A stretch of DNA of 29,613 nucleotides from a virus. Location: positions 1-29,613 of the IMG/VR virus record IMGVR_UViG_3300022221_000018. One strand, written 5' to 3'. This document shows, piece by piece, positions 20,291 to 29,613 of the stretch; within the stretch, counting starts at the first letter, position 1; the number at the start of each line of letters is the position of its first letter. Below the pieces are notes generated by a model. It made no database searches and had not been told where the DNA came from. It saw only the letters and a program-made list of their open reading frames with translations. The translations under genes and the position numbers were made by a program.

Positions 20291-21543
20291 TATGCTATCC
20301 TCACAAAGTAGCCAAATTCATTCGCAGCTATTGAACTCTTGCCAAGAACGGCCACCCATGTCCCAACTGGGGTACCGCCACCGCCTAGCGCCCCCACATT
20401 TGTTCCGAAAGCATAGGCTAGTGAAGCGCCACCAACAGAGGCGTTATTTGCTATCGAACCACCGCTGACGTTTTTCATGAGTCGCGGGACATTCAGCCCA
20501 GAGTCCACTGTTGGGTCTAAATTGCCAGTGTGCCAAATTTCTTTCCATGTCTCATACGCGCCAACATTATAACCGCGCTTGTATAGCTTAAAGCCTGCAC
20601 TATACGCTGCGAAGAGTTGAAAACGACGTGTTTTTGCCCGTCCGAAACAAAAGACAGACCCAGCGACCTCACCATCTGGGTATGTCCCTGGATCTGTGCC
20701 AGCGACAACATTGTAGACTCCGTTTTTTAGCGTGTCTGAGTCAAAGTCCACAAGGGGACTGGGTACTACGTCATTACCAAACCCAAAAAAACCCAACCCC
20801 GCGTCAACCACGCCGACTGTATCAGTCTGATCAGTTGTTAAGTCTGCTGTAGCGGCTGTGCCTAGTGTATCGAGGATCGTATCAATTTCATCGATGGCCG
20901 CTTGAACTGTAGTCGCTGCCATACCAGTTTCGGTGTTGTCATACTCGGTAGCAAGTGCTGTCAACACTTTCCAAATTAACTGTGTCCCAGTGGTTCCCAG
21001 ATAACTTGCTTGTTCATCTACTTGATCGGGTACGTTTGACCCCAATGATGTGGTTAGTAAAACGTCACCATTCTCATCGAAATAAAGGTATTTGGTTGCA
21101 CGGTCTACTGCACCAGGGATAGTTAAGTCAGCACCTTCTGTGTCCTGAGTGTCAGACAGTTTAATGGTACGATCCGTCTGATCAATAATCTGCTGAATCA
21201 ATCTAGTCAGCTTATCCATCGCTGACTCATGAACATCAGGAAAGAATCCACCCTGAGACTCAAAGTCAGTTTCCTGTGTTGGTAGATAATTAGCACGAGC
21301 GTATAATGTGTAACCAGTGGGTAACGCACCTGCTGTACGAATGAAGTCGCCGCCGTTCTTATCATTGATACCCGTGAGGGTGAAGTCAACATCAACAGTG
21401 AGTATGGTTTCGACACCGTTGATGTCAGTTTCTGCAACAATGATTTCAGTTTTGTCAGTGATTTTGAATGGATAGGCAAATGTAGTAGCGACATCGTTAC
21501 CACTGTACGGTCCTGCTGTAATGTTCTGACTGGTTACACTCAT
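20290..21543 (-). CDS. Tail fibre protein with T7-like N-terminal virion-binding domain
   Basis: The product is 417 residues with GAGGATTGAGC upstream. The first 150 residues have the pattern of podophage fibre and spike N-terminal domains: GPYSGNDVATTFAYPFKI, GVETILTVDVDFTLTG, LPTGYTLYARANYLPTQETD, then GFFPDVHESAMDKLTRLIQQ. A coiled region and beta-rich shaft follow (DRATKYLYFDENGDVLL, AAIDEIDTILDTLGTAA). The tip has a typical ETWKEIWHTGNL segment and a Gly-rich C-terminal domain. It should bind the host surface receptor. The neighbour at 19949 is the likely assembly factor. Confidence 0.85.
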   Translation of the reverse strand: MSVTSQNITAGPYSGNDVATTFAYPFKITDKTEIIVAETDINGVETILTVDVDFTLTGINDKNGGDFIRTAGALPTGYTLYARANYLPTQETDFESQGGFFPDVHESAMDKLTRLIQQIIDQTDRTIKLSDTQDTEGADLTIPGAVDRATKYLYFDENGDVLLTTSLGSNVPDQVDEQASYLGTTGTQLIWKVLTALATEYDNTETGMAATTVQAAIDEIDTILDTLGTAATADLTTDQTDTVGVVDAGLGFFGFGNDVVPSPLVDFDSDTLKNGVYNVVAGTDPGTYPDGEVAGSVFCFGRAKTRRFQLFAAYSAGFKLYKRGYNVGAYETWKEIWHTGNLDPTVDSGLNVPRLMKNVSGGSIANNASVGGASLAYAFGTNVGALGGGGTPVGTWVAVLGKSSIAANEFGYFVRIA

Positions 21544-21569
21544 TGCTCAATCCTCAAGTTTTCAATAGT

Positions 21570-24500
21570 TTAGTCTTTTTCAGGTCCAAATAAAAGCTCA
21601 CGCACTGTGAAGTCGTCACCTTCCTTCATGACATCGTTCAAATGTTCACCTGACGCAAATGCTTGACCCGTTCCTGGAATACCTGCCGCTGCTGCTATAA
21701 GCTTTGTCGCGTTCTTCAGTTCACTCGCTGACGGATCACCAGATGCAACCCCGACTACCCCGTCCACACCTTTACCAATCAGGCTGAATACAGGTGAAGG
21801 ATTGAAGCCGAACGGTGTCATGACAGCCGATGCGATGTCACGAAGTAACGGAACACTGGCCGCAGGATACAATACTAAGTTGGTCAAATACTGCTGCCAG
21901 TATCCATCCTCCAACTCATCATCATCTGGGAACCCGTCACGCATCATCATTTCAACGAAGACAGGAATCATGTACAACGTCAACGCCACCCAGATGACAT
22001 CCTTCGTACCCTGACGACCCTCACGGACGTTTTCCATTAGGTCACGGTTCATACCAAACAGTGAACTAAAGAAAGTGCTGAACATGGTGAGCATCTTCAC
22101 GAATTCTGTACTACTCGCCATTATTCGCGCCTGATCCTTAATTGAACCAGAACCTTGTAAATTCTCGACAGACCAGTCTGCTGCCATAACTGCACGAGAT
22201 TCAGCATCGTCCAGTGCGTCCTGTGGATAATCACCTGAATCCAACTTCTCATACTCGTTCAACGCATTCTCATGTTCTTTATAATACGCTGCATACCAGG
22301 TTGGTAGGTCACCAAACGCCAACTGGATATAACCAATATGCTTCATGGAAGCTTCCTGTAGTTTGGCAATTTTTCCACCTTTCTCTAATGTCTTAAACGC
22401 GTTCATCACTTCACGATCGAACGTCTTCAGTCGATGTGGTAACACCTTCGACTTCGCTGCTGCTTCACGATACATCTCTGGAATTTTCGCAGGATTTTTA
22501 TACAAGGTTCGCACAGCTTTCATGGAGTATTTGCGCCCAATTTTAGCGAATGGTGTGGACAGACCCAGCACCTGTACGATACCTGTCGATGCTTTGAAGC
22601 CCATGGTACCAATTGTGATACCGAAACGTAGTCGCCTCATGAACGGTTCAAATGCTGACTTGTTCGGTGCAGGATGGCCCGACTTTGCGATCCGGTTTAA
22701 CCATTCACGAAACTCAGCAACATCATGGTGACCCAACTTCCGAGTCATCACATCTACAATATCAGGATCGTTCAGAATCTTATGACTCTGGCGCACAGCA
22801 TCGAAATGAGTAATGTAGTGGATCACTTCCTGAAGGTGGTTCGGTATGACATCCAGTCCCATTGCAATAGGTGCATAGTATTCAGTACGTCCGATGTTGG
22901 CCCCGGTATGGACGTTTGGTCGCATTAGACCAATGGAATCGAACATACTATCTATCATTGCATCCTGTTTCGCCTGATATTTACTAGCCTTCGGGCTTCG
23001 CATGGTGTCGTACTTGATCGGATAATAACCACCTTTATACGTTCCATACGGTGTCACGACTTCAGTAGCATCAATCTTTGGGACACGTAGTCCCGATGTC
23101 TGATAATGCACTTCGTCCATCAACGGGAACAGACTGTCCAATCGATCCCAGATTGATTGGACCATGTCCCAATCTTCTTTACTCATATTACCCAGGATCT
23201 GTTGTAACAAGGGATGATCGAAACTCACCTCTTCTTCAGATTGGACCCAACCCTCACCCATCATCATTTTCCGCAGATTACTCTCGTTACCCGTATTCAG
23301 TGCGATGCTAAGTATTTGAGATCCTGTTAAAGATTCCTGATTCGTATTCGTATTTTTCAGACCGATGATGTTGAATCGCTTCTGCATTTTAGCTTTTTGT
23401 TTTCGCGGCATCTGTTGTATCATCTGCATGACAGGCTGCATGGTTTCTTCCCACAGCGTGATCTCATCATGTTGGGCATCCGTCATACGCTGCATGATAG
23501 TCATGTGCCACAAACCCGCATCTTTGCCGCCATCCAACCACTTAATAATAAATGGTACTTTGGTCAATTCACTGATGAACGACTTCACGGTGTTGGTGAA
23601 TTTACGGTTACGCGCATCCGCATCCGGTGTGGGCTTATCCTTCTTGTTTGCTTCCAACTCAGTGATCAACTGATCCTTGACTACATTGAAGTCCAGTTCC
23701 TCTTTAGCTAGTCGCATTTTTTCAGCGAATCGCGCAACGTGGTCGATGTTCTTCGTTGACTCGTAGATCCCCATCAACTCACCGAATGGTACTTCTCGGT
23801 AATGACGACGATATTCACCGTCGAGTACCTCAGTGGTTAGTTGAATATTGTCACCTGCCATCGCACGTTCGTTCGCCCAGGATTCAATCGACTGTCGAGA
23901 CTCCCTCGCTTTCTTCACTGATACAGACTTACGGAATTCAAACCGTGATAGTATTTCATCAATGCGTTGTAAGTATCCACTTTCAGCTTTCGCCAATGTT
24001 TCACGCACCGATGTCTTGCGGAACTTCGCCATAAATTTAGTGACACGTTCTGCATTTTTATGTGCATCCTGTGCAGCACGATACAAGTAAAAGTTCATTG
24101 CTTGTCGAGTCTTCGCTTCTTTGGCTGCGTTACGGTCACCCTTCTCCAATGCTGACCGGGCATCCTGTGCAGCTTTGATTTCAGCACGACGATACTTGTC
24201 TGGTCGAATCTCCTTCAGGGACAGCTCATCAATTTTATCGGCAGCAATCTTCTTCAGGTTCTGCTTCTCAACAGCGGGAACACGACGACCCCGATTCAAT
24301 GCTTTCAACTCAATCAGGATCAACTCACCACGGTTTTCATCATGAACCGCGTCCTGTGCGATCTCTTCAATGGTTCCGTCGTTCAAGATGTCACCATGCT
24401 TTTGAATCATTTCAGCTTCAGCTTGATCTCGTGCGGCAGTCTTCATTGTAGGTGCGGCATTCATGGCGTTCACCATCGCATCACCTGAGTCGAACCCAAA

Positions 24501-27500
24501 CAGATCGGCAGCTTCATCCAGATTCATACCTGCACCACCCGTCAACGTCATGTTGCGGAACTGTGGCGGCAATACTTCAACACCCAGTGCCTCCTTCACG
24601 CTGGCTCGATCCAGCTTTACATTCCCGCTCTTAATGGATAACGCCGCTCGTGCCACATAAACTGACTGAGTGCTTAACTGTTCTTCAATATCATCTGCTT
24701 TCGAGTTACGTTCGTCGTTCCACCACTGTGTTTCGCGGGTGCGAATCTGTTTAACCATCTTATCGAACAAAGTCTCTTCTGAACGATCAGTCGCTTCTTT
24801 CTGCTTCTTAATGTATTTTTCATATTGAGCTTCACCCATCCCTGCCATAACCGCGTCAGTAAATAATGGTGCGTATCGATTCTCAGTGTTCGCCATTGCG
24901 ACCTGTTCATCAGATGCCAACATGCGATCAAAGACTGCACGGATCTGATCATCAATGGGGACATTCAATCCTTTCACAGTGCGATAGATCTGAGTCAACC
25001 ATTCAGCGAATGCCTTGAATACACGACGAAGTTCCATCGATGGTGATTTACCTTCCATCAGATACGCTTCAAATGACCGTGCAAACTGTTCATGAGTGGT
25101 TACATAAATCTTGCGATCAATCGCTGGATCACCTGTGGTCTCATTGTCCAGGTAACTAATCACATCAGCCTCAGTGACACCCGCTTCTTCAGCAACAGAT
25201 ACTGTGTTGGTGCGATACCAGTTCTTAATTGCACCCAGGTGTACACCATCTTGAGTCTGTTCCAGATCCAGGAAGAAGTGTGCCATCTCGTGCGCGAACG
25301 TGGATAGGTCTGCATCTTTGAATAACGCAATTGACTTCTCAACCGTATTGAACTGACCACGAATAATTTGTTCTGATTCCTGTTGTTCCAGTTGTTCAGC
25401 CTGACGCACCTCATCGTTCACGGCTTCAACGGTGACTGAGTTCTCATCCCAGATAACATAATTGCTTGAATCACCATCCGTACCACGAGACGTACCATCG
25501 AGATACCTGAGTCCTGGGATACCGATTGAGTTCAGAAGTTCTGAGGCAGCTTGATCAGAACCTCCTCGTTCAATCAACCCTCGGTAAAGTTCAGCACCAT
25601 TAAACTTTTGGTACTTAATCATCTTGTTGACAAAATCTTCAACCTGTTCCGCAATAAATTCACCAGGACTTGCTTCATCCATATCAAGACCTTCTGATTT
25701 ACCGTATGCCAAAGCATCATTGTAGAGGTTTCGGTCATTATCGATCATTATTTCTATATTATCTGCTGAGTCTTGTTTCAAAGCAGCAGCGACGATTTTA
25801 CGCAGCTTAATGTCCTTTATCTCAGAAAGACTTGGTTCTATTGGGACATCAATACCCGATGATGATAGTGCAGTTTTTATGAAACTAGGTTGGTCATTAA
25901 TCAAAGCATCCCAATCCAGTAGAAGATCAGATTCAGGTATATCTACTTGATATAGGTTGCCGTCAGATGGTGGTTTTATTAAAGCAACATCAAGCTCTCT
26001 TAATTCCCCCGCACGAGTTCCCCAACCGTCACCCATATCCTCTTCAATTGAGTTGGCTATACCCTCGATATATGATCTAAACTCGACAGGGTTTTCTATC
26101 AAATATTCAATAGTATAATCAGAATCATCAACATATTCTTTCAGCGTTCTCAGTCCGTATTCAACACTAGCATCGTAATTTCCTTCATAATTATAGTCAC
26201 TACTACGAGCCAACACCTCACGATACCATTCAGCCACACTTCGCTTACTGGCGAAGTACAACCCCCAACCATAAGCTTGTGCGCCCTCACCTGACCCCAT
26301 TGCGTCCAGGCTGAACTTGTCAAACTGGTGTGGTGTTCCGTGGTATGCTGATTGATTCAGGATGTTAGGGTCAGTTCTGTCGAACGTACCTTGGTTATCT
26401 GTGGCTGATTTGATATTGGTGTTGTTCGCATCAAATACATGAACGTGACTTGTGCCGTGATCTATGTTCATGCTTTCAAACTGCTGCTCTGCGTTTTTCA
26501 GAATGATTGAATCAAATCCTAATTCCTGAATAACATCGGTGACAATTTGAGATCCCATGATGTCACCGGATTTCGGGTCTTCCACATATTGTAACGCTTC
26601 ATTACTTCTCAATGCTGCTTCAAGGTTTGAATGTTGAATCTCACCTTCTGCTGTCACATCATATAGTTGTTCAAGAATTTCAGCAGGATCAATATCGTAA
26701 CGAGATGCAACAGTGTTAACTGCCTCAATCAGAGGATGTTCCATCTCATCCATGATCTCATATCGAGCATCCATAATCTCATCGTCATGTTCGTCTCGGT
26801 TCTCAGTAACCTCTTCAACAGACAGATCGTTGTTTTCAGCAACCCGGTCAATAGACTGAGATTCAATTTCAGATTCATCGAAGAACTGAATCCAAGGTGT
26901 GTTCTCATCGTTCACAATGAATGGTTTTTCTGTACGGACAAATAGTTCTAATGTTTGATCTTGACCACCTGATAGCTCCTCTCTCACCAACTCACGAGCT
27001 ATATCCATTGCTTCATTGAACTGACCTTCGTCAACTAAACCTGACTCGAAAATAACATTTTCTATTCCATTTTCATCGATGGATTCTTGTATTTCGTATT
27101 CTAATTGTTCAGCACGTTGCTCAATTCTATTAGTCAGATCCGGACCTTCCCCCGCATAGTTGTCGTCAGCATCTGATTTTGAACTGGTGAAGTAGTTGAT
27201 CGCACCAAAGTGACCTTCTTTGTTACCTTTATCACCGCCCATGAACTCAGTAATGTTGTGAGTCGTACCATGAAACACTCTTAAAACGTAAGGCTTGTCT
27301 TCAGAGAAGTCAGTATCATTAATCTCATCTGACTCAACTATCTCAGCATTGTCACCAGCCCACTTTTGGAATGCTTCCGTTTCAGTTTGATCGGTGACTT
27401 CATATCCTTGCTCCTGTGCTTGAAACACTACAGCAGCATCAGGACTCATTTTCGATTTAATCAGTTCCGCATTCTCAGGGAGTGCGAGGTAACTTTCATC

Positions 27501-29613
27501 CAAGTTTAAATCCTGGGATGTTCCTGAGTCGAATTCTTGACCCTTAAAACTATACGACCTGCTTTCATCATTGGTGTCGATTGAATCAGTACCGTCCATG
27601 AAACGAACTCTAACCGGGACTCTACTAACTCCTGCTGCAGAAAGTGCAGCCATTCTGTGACGACCTTCATGTGCCACAATCCGACCCATACCATCGACCC
27701 AGATAAAAGGAGTCTGTTCTTCACCTTTTAATTTCTCTTCGTCGAGTATTCCTGCCTCATCTGCTATAACCTGCGGATCAGGATGAGTTGAATTTACGAA
27801 AGATGCGGGATCCACAAATGCAATTCTACTGTCGGTCCAGTCCATTGATAAGTTTTCAGATATAACTCGGTTTAATCGCTCATCAGTCCACGCAGCATCT
27901 TCACCTAAACCAGTGACTTCCAGTAAACGACCCAGCCGTTCTTCAGGTTCGGCTTCCATGATTAATGCTTTTTCTTCAGGTGTCATCTCTGAGTCAAAAC
28001 CGAGATCATCAAAATCAGCGATCAATGCTTCCAGATCTAGCTCAGATTTCAACACAGCTTCATCATCGAGTCGCTGTTGCGTTGTCTCATGTTGCCCTGT
28101 GATGCCACCGAAGCCGGACATCTTGAACGCTTCTTTAATGCTGACGTTCTTCTCTCGTGCAAACTGGGTTATACGAGCTGCGAACAACTCTGACATGATT
28201 TTCGCATTACGACGATTGACTGTCCCGGTACGCTGCAATTGAGCCTGGACACCCTCAACCAGGGTCTTGGCTTCATCATAGGACTTCTGATCTTCTTCAG
28301 CAGTAGACTCGATCTCTTTGAAAATCTGTTCCATTGCTGCACGATGATCATTGATTTCAGTAGGTGTCATCGCGCCATCAGTCATCTTCATGAACGGACG
28401 CAGTGCCTGCTCATGCTCTGTACCAATAATGTGTTGGGCAAAGTCACCCAGGCTTAATTCAACAGTACCACCTGCGATGATTGCCTCATCAATGGCTTCA
28501 TTCATTTTGACCAGCGCCGGGTTATTCTCGACATCAATAGTCTGCTTCGGTAATGCTGGACCCGTCTCACCCTCTTCAAGTTCAGTGGTGGTCTGATCGA
28601 TGTAATCACGCAGACCCTGTGCGTCCACTTTAATAGTCTGTCCCGGTGCAAGCTGGTTCAGGAACTCGTTGATCTTATCCGGTGAACGCTTCTTCAGGTT
28701 CGACTCAGTAACACCAGCGATCAACTGATCAAGTGTGGTCTGCTCTTTCTGTGTGACAGATTCCTTACGTGATTCACGAACTCGTATCAGATCCGTTGTT
28801 GTAGCTGCTGCTGATGCTGGTCCAGATATACCGAATGACAACACACTTCCCCATACGAATGTTCTAGCTGCTTCTTCAAGTGTGACATCTTCATTGGTGA
28901 AAGCTGTGGTTGATAGGTATTCGCCTGTTTCCTGAACACCTTCAGTGGCTGATTCTTTGGTTAAACCTTTACCCATTTTTTTGGCTAAAAATTTGAACAG
29001 TTCTGTACCGGACTTCGACAACATCTTCTTATCATCTATGAACATATCGGTGACACCCTTCGTACCGATCTTATCCAATAGTGTTGAGAATGCTGCACCG
29101 GGCGCTGTTTCAATTAGTTCAGCTAATCCTGCACGATCCACACCTTTGTTGACTGCACGATCTTCAGCAAGCTGACTGTTGAGTGTTGCATAGTTGGTTG
29201 CTAACCCGACACCAGTGACGCTTGCCAGCATATACCACATGGACTCAGCACCAGTGACCGCCATTAAATATGCGAGATCACCAGCGAGACCCAGACTGAT
29301 TCCGTCATTGACTAAACGCTTTTCAATTTCAGCAGTGGTTGCACCGGGTCGAACCTTGAAGTCAATCTTCTCAATTGCTTTCTCAGTCGCTTCCCTAGTA
29401 TCACCACCGGGAAGATTCCAACCTAAAATTTTACCTTCTTCATCCAGGAACTCATCAGGAATAACAGAACGGGATACCTTCTCAATGAATCCACCGATAC
29501 CGCCTTGATACTTAGCCAGACCAGATAATGATGCACGACCCAAGTCACCAAGTGTTCCACGTTCTTCAGGCTTCTCAAACTTATCGAAGTCAATTGGTTT
29601 ACTGAAATCAGTG
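21570..29613 (-). CDS. Giant polyvalent/virion protein, 5' end outside the window
   Basis: The frame is open past 29543 (TTG, internal) to the window edge, so over 2,680 residues are encoded. Residue numbers count from 29543. Modules seen: hydrophobic helical N-part (1-250); ParB-like stretch GRIVAHEGRHRMAALSAAG (near 625); ADP-ribosyltransferase-like module 1, FHGTTHNITEF (near 758) to ELGFDSIIL; module 2, AYHGTPHQFDKFS and GWGLYFAS (near 1068) to GLRYLDGTSRG (near 1350); zinc-peptidase-like FAHEMAHFFLDL (near 1418); then a long helical part and hydrophobic helices near the end. This layout matches phage polyvalent proteins, thought to be injected with DNA. Catalytic activity is inferred only. 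Confidence 0.82.
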   Translation of the reverse strand, partial: TDFSKPIDFDKFEKPEERGTLGDLGRASLSGLAKYQGGIGGFIEKVSRSVIPDEFLDEEGKILGWNLPGGDTREATEKAIEKIDFKVRPGATTAEIEKRLVNDGISLGLAGDLAYLMAVTGAESMWYMLASVTGVGLATNYATLNSQLAEDRAVNKGVDRAGLAELIETAPGAAFSTLLDKIGTKGVTDMFIDDKKMLSKSGTELFKFLAKKMGKGLTKESATEGVQETGEYLSTTAFTNEDVTLEEAARTFVWGSVLSFGISGPASAAATTTDLIRVRESRKESVTQKEQTTLDQLIAGVTESNLKKRSPDKINEFLNQLAPGQTIKVDAQGLRDYIDQTTTELEEGETGPALPKQTIDVENNPALVKMNEAIDEAIIAGGTVELSLGDFAQHIIGTEHEQALRPFMKMTDGAMTPTEINDHRAAMEQIFKEIESTAEEDQKSYDEAKTLVEGVQAQLQRTGTVNRRNAKIMSELFAARITQFAREKNVSIKEAFKMSGFGGITGQHETTQQRLDDEAVLKSELDLEALIADFDDLGFDSEMTPEEKALIMEAEPEERLGRLLEVTGLGEDAAWTDERLNRVISENLSMDWTDSRIAFVDPASFVNSTHPDPQVIADEAGILDEEKLKGEEQTPFIWVDGMGRIVAHEGRHRMAALSAAGVSRVPVRVRFMDGTDSIDTNDESRSYSFKGQEFDSGTSQDLNLDESYLALPENAELIKSKMSPDAAVVFQAQEQGYEVTDQTETEAFQKWAGDNAEIVESDEINDTDFSEDKPYVLRVFHGTTHNITEFMGGDKGNKEGHFGAINYFTSSKSDADDNYAGEGPDLTNRIEQRAEQLEYEIQESIDENGIENVIFESGLVDEGQFNEAMDIARELVREELSGGQDQTLELFVRTEKPFIVNDENTPWIQFFDESEIESQSIDRVAENNDLSVEEVTENRDEHDDEIMDARYEIMDEMEHPLIEAVNTVASRYDIDPAEILEQLYDVTAEGEIQHSNLEAALRSNEALQYVEDPKSGDIMGSQIVTDVIQELGFDSIILKNAEQQFESMNIDHGTSHVHVFDANNTNIKSATDNQGTFDRTDPNILNQSAYHGTPHQFDKFSLDAMGSGEGAQAYGWGLYFASKRSVAEWYREVLARSSDYNYEGNYDASVEYGLRTLKEYVDDSDYTIEYLIENPVEFRSYIEGIANSIEEDMGDGWGTRAGELRELDVALIKPPSDGNLYQVDIPESDLLLDWDALINDQPSFIKTALSSSGIDVPIEPSLSEIKDIKLRKIVAAALKQDSADNIEIMIDNDRNLYNDALAYGKSEGLDMDEASPGEFIAEQVEDFVNKMIKYQKFNGAELYRGLIERGGSDQAASELLNSIGIPGLRYLDGTSRGTDGDSSNYVIWDENSVTVEAVNDEVRQAEQLEQQESEQIIRGQFNTVEKSIALFKDADLSTFAHEMAHFFLDLEQTQDGVHLGAIKNWYRTNTVSVAEEAGVTEADVISYLDNETTGDPAIDRKIYVTTHEQFARSFEAYLMEGKSPSMELRRVFKAFAEWLTQIYRTVKGLNVPIDDQIRAVFDRMLASDEQVAMANTENRYAPLFTDAVMAGMGEAQYEKYIKKQKEATDRSEETLFDKMVKQIRTRETQWWNDERNSKADDIEEQLSTQSVYVARAALSIKSGNVKLDRASVKEALGVEVLPPQFRNMTLTGGAGMNLDEAADLFGFDSGDAMVNAMNAAPTMKTAARDQAEAEMIQKHGDILNDGTIEEIAQDAVHDENRGELILIELKALNRGRRVPAVEKQNLKKIAADKIDELSLKEIRPDKYRRAEIKAAQDARSALEKGDRNAAKEAKTRQAMNFYLYRAAQDAHKNAERVTKFMAKFRKTSVRETLAKAESGYLQRIDEILSRFEFRKSVSVKKARESRQSIESWANERAMAGDNIQLTTEVLDGEYRRHYREVPFGELMGIYESTKNIDHVARFAEKMRLAKEELDFNVVKDQLITELEANKKDKPTPDADARNRKFTNTVKSFISELTKVPFIIKWLDGGKDAGLWHMTIMQRMTDAQHDEITLWEETMQPVMQMIQQMPRKQKAKMQKRFNIIGLKNTNTNQESLTGSQILSIALNTGNESNLRKMMMGEGWVQSEEEVSFDHPLLQQILGNMSKEDWDMVQSIWDRLDSLFPLMDEVHYQTSGLRVPKIDATEVVTPYGTYKGGYYPIKYDTMRSPKASKYQAKQDAMIDSMFDSIGLMRPNVHTGANIGRTEYYAPIAMGLDVIPNHLQEVIHYITHFDAVRQSHKILNDPDIVDVMTRKLGHHDVAEFREWLNRIAKSGHPAPNKSAFEPFMRRLRFGITIGTMGFKASTGIVQVLGLSTPFAKIGRKYSMKAVRTLYKNPAKIPEMYREAAAKSKVLPHRLKTFDREVMNAFKTLEKGGKIAKLQEASMKHIGYIQLAFGDLPTWYAAYYKEHENALNEYEKLDSGDYPQDALDDAESRAVMAADWSVENLQGSGSIKDQARIMASSTEFVKMLTMFSTFFSSLFGMNRDLMENVREGRQGTKDVIWVALTLYMIPVFVEMMMRDGFPDDDELEDGYWQQYLTNLVLYPAASVPLLRDIASAVMTPFGFNPSPVFSLIGKGVDGVVGVASGDPSASELKNATKLIAAAAGIPGTGQAFASGEHLNDVMKEGDDFTVRELLFGPEKD

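Noticed and set aside
29541-29543. TTG at 29541-29543 as the start of the polyvalent protein
   Set aside because: The frame is open to the window edge with similar sequence character and no ribosome site stands before this TTG.

Overview
The window is part of a tailed bacteriophage genome, probably a lytic phage with a podovirus-like gene set infecting a Gram-negative (likely gammaproteobacterial) host. The evidence is tightly packed genes with 1-11 nt start/stop overlaps, a near-constant Shine-Dalgarno of the CTGAGGA type, a full phage replication set, a lysis cassette, a T7-like fibre N-terminus and one giant virion-type polyvalent protein. No integrase, tRNA, rRNA or CRISPR array is visible. 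Host and taxonomy are inference.

Layout. 1-1807 (+): small accessory genes, beginning with a truncated pentapeptide-repeat protein and ending at a bidirectional terminator (1839-1867). 1867-6159 (-): two very small ORFs, a MazG-like pyrophosphohydrolase, a hypothetical, a DUF3310-like protein with its own promoter, and a primase-helicase. 6160-6358: divergent control region. 6359-18170 (+): a ribbon-helix-helix regulator, a small protein sharing a motif with the SSB, a DUF2800 nuclease, a DUF2815 SSB, a terminator, a family B DNA polymerase split in two by a GIY-YIG homing endonuclease gene, a promoter, a short sliding-clamp-like protein, small genes, a VRR-NUC nuclease, a cytosine-5 methyltransferase and an SNF2-type helicase carrying two inteins. 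18145-29613 (-): holin-like protein, M15-type endolysin, two membrane proteins, fibre-assembly-like protein, tail fibre, and a polyvalent protein open through the window edge (>2,680 residues).

The plus block is a replication and recombination operon: primase-helicase (opposite strand), polymerase, clamp, SSB, nucleases and an SNF2 helicase would act at one replisome. Selfish elements have entered three conserved sites here: the polymerase palm/thumb boundary, the helicase P-loop and helicase motif V. The second intein is the most unusual item: instead of an in-frame endonuclease domain it holds a complete-looking homing endonuclease gene in the +1 frame, with its own ribosome binding site, while the intein frame stays open through it.

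Two sigma70-type promoters (3473-3501 minus, 11807-11835 plus) carry the same small palindrome, TGTG-N-T-CACA, at the same place just after a perfect TTGACA box. This suggests one regulator controls separate replication units.
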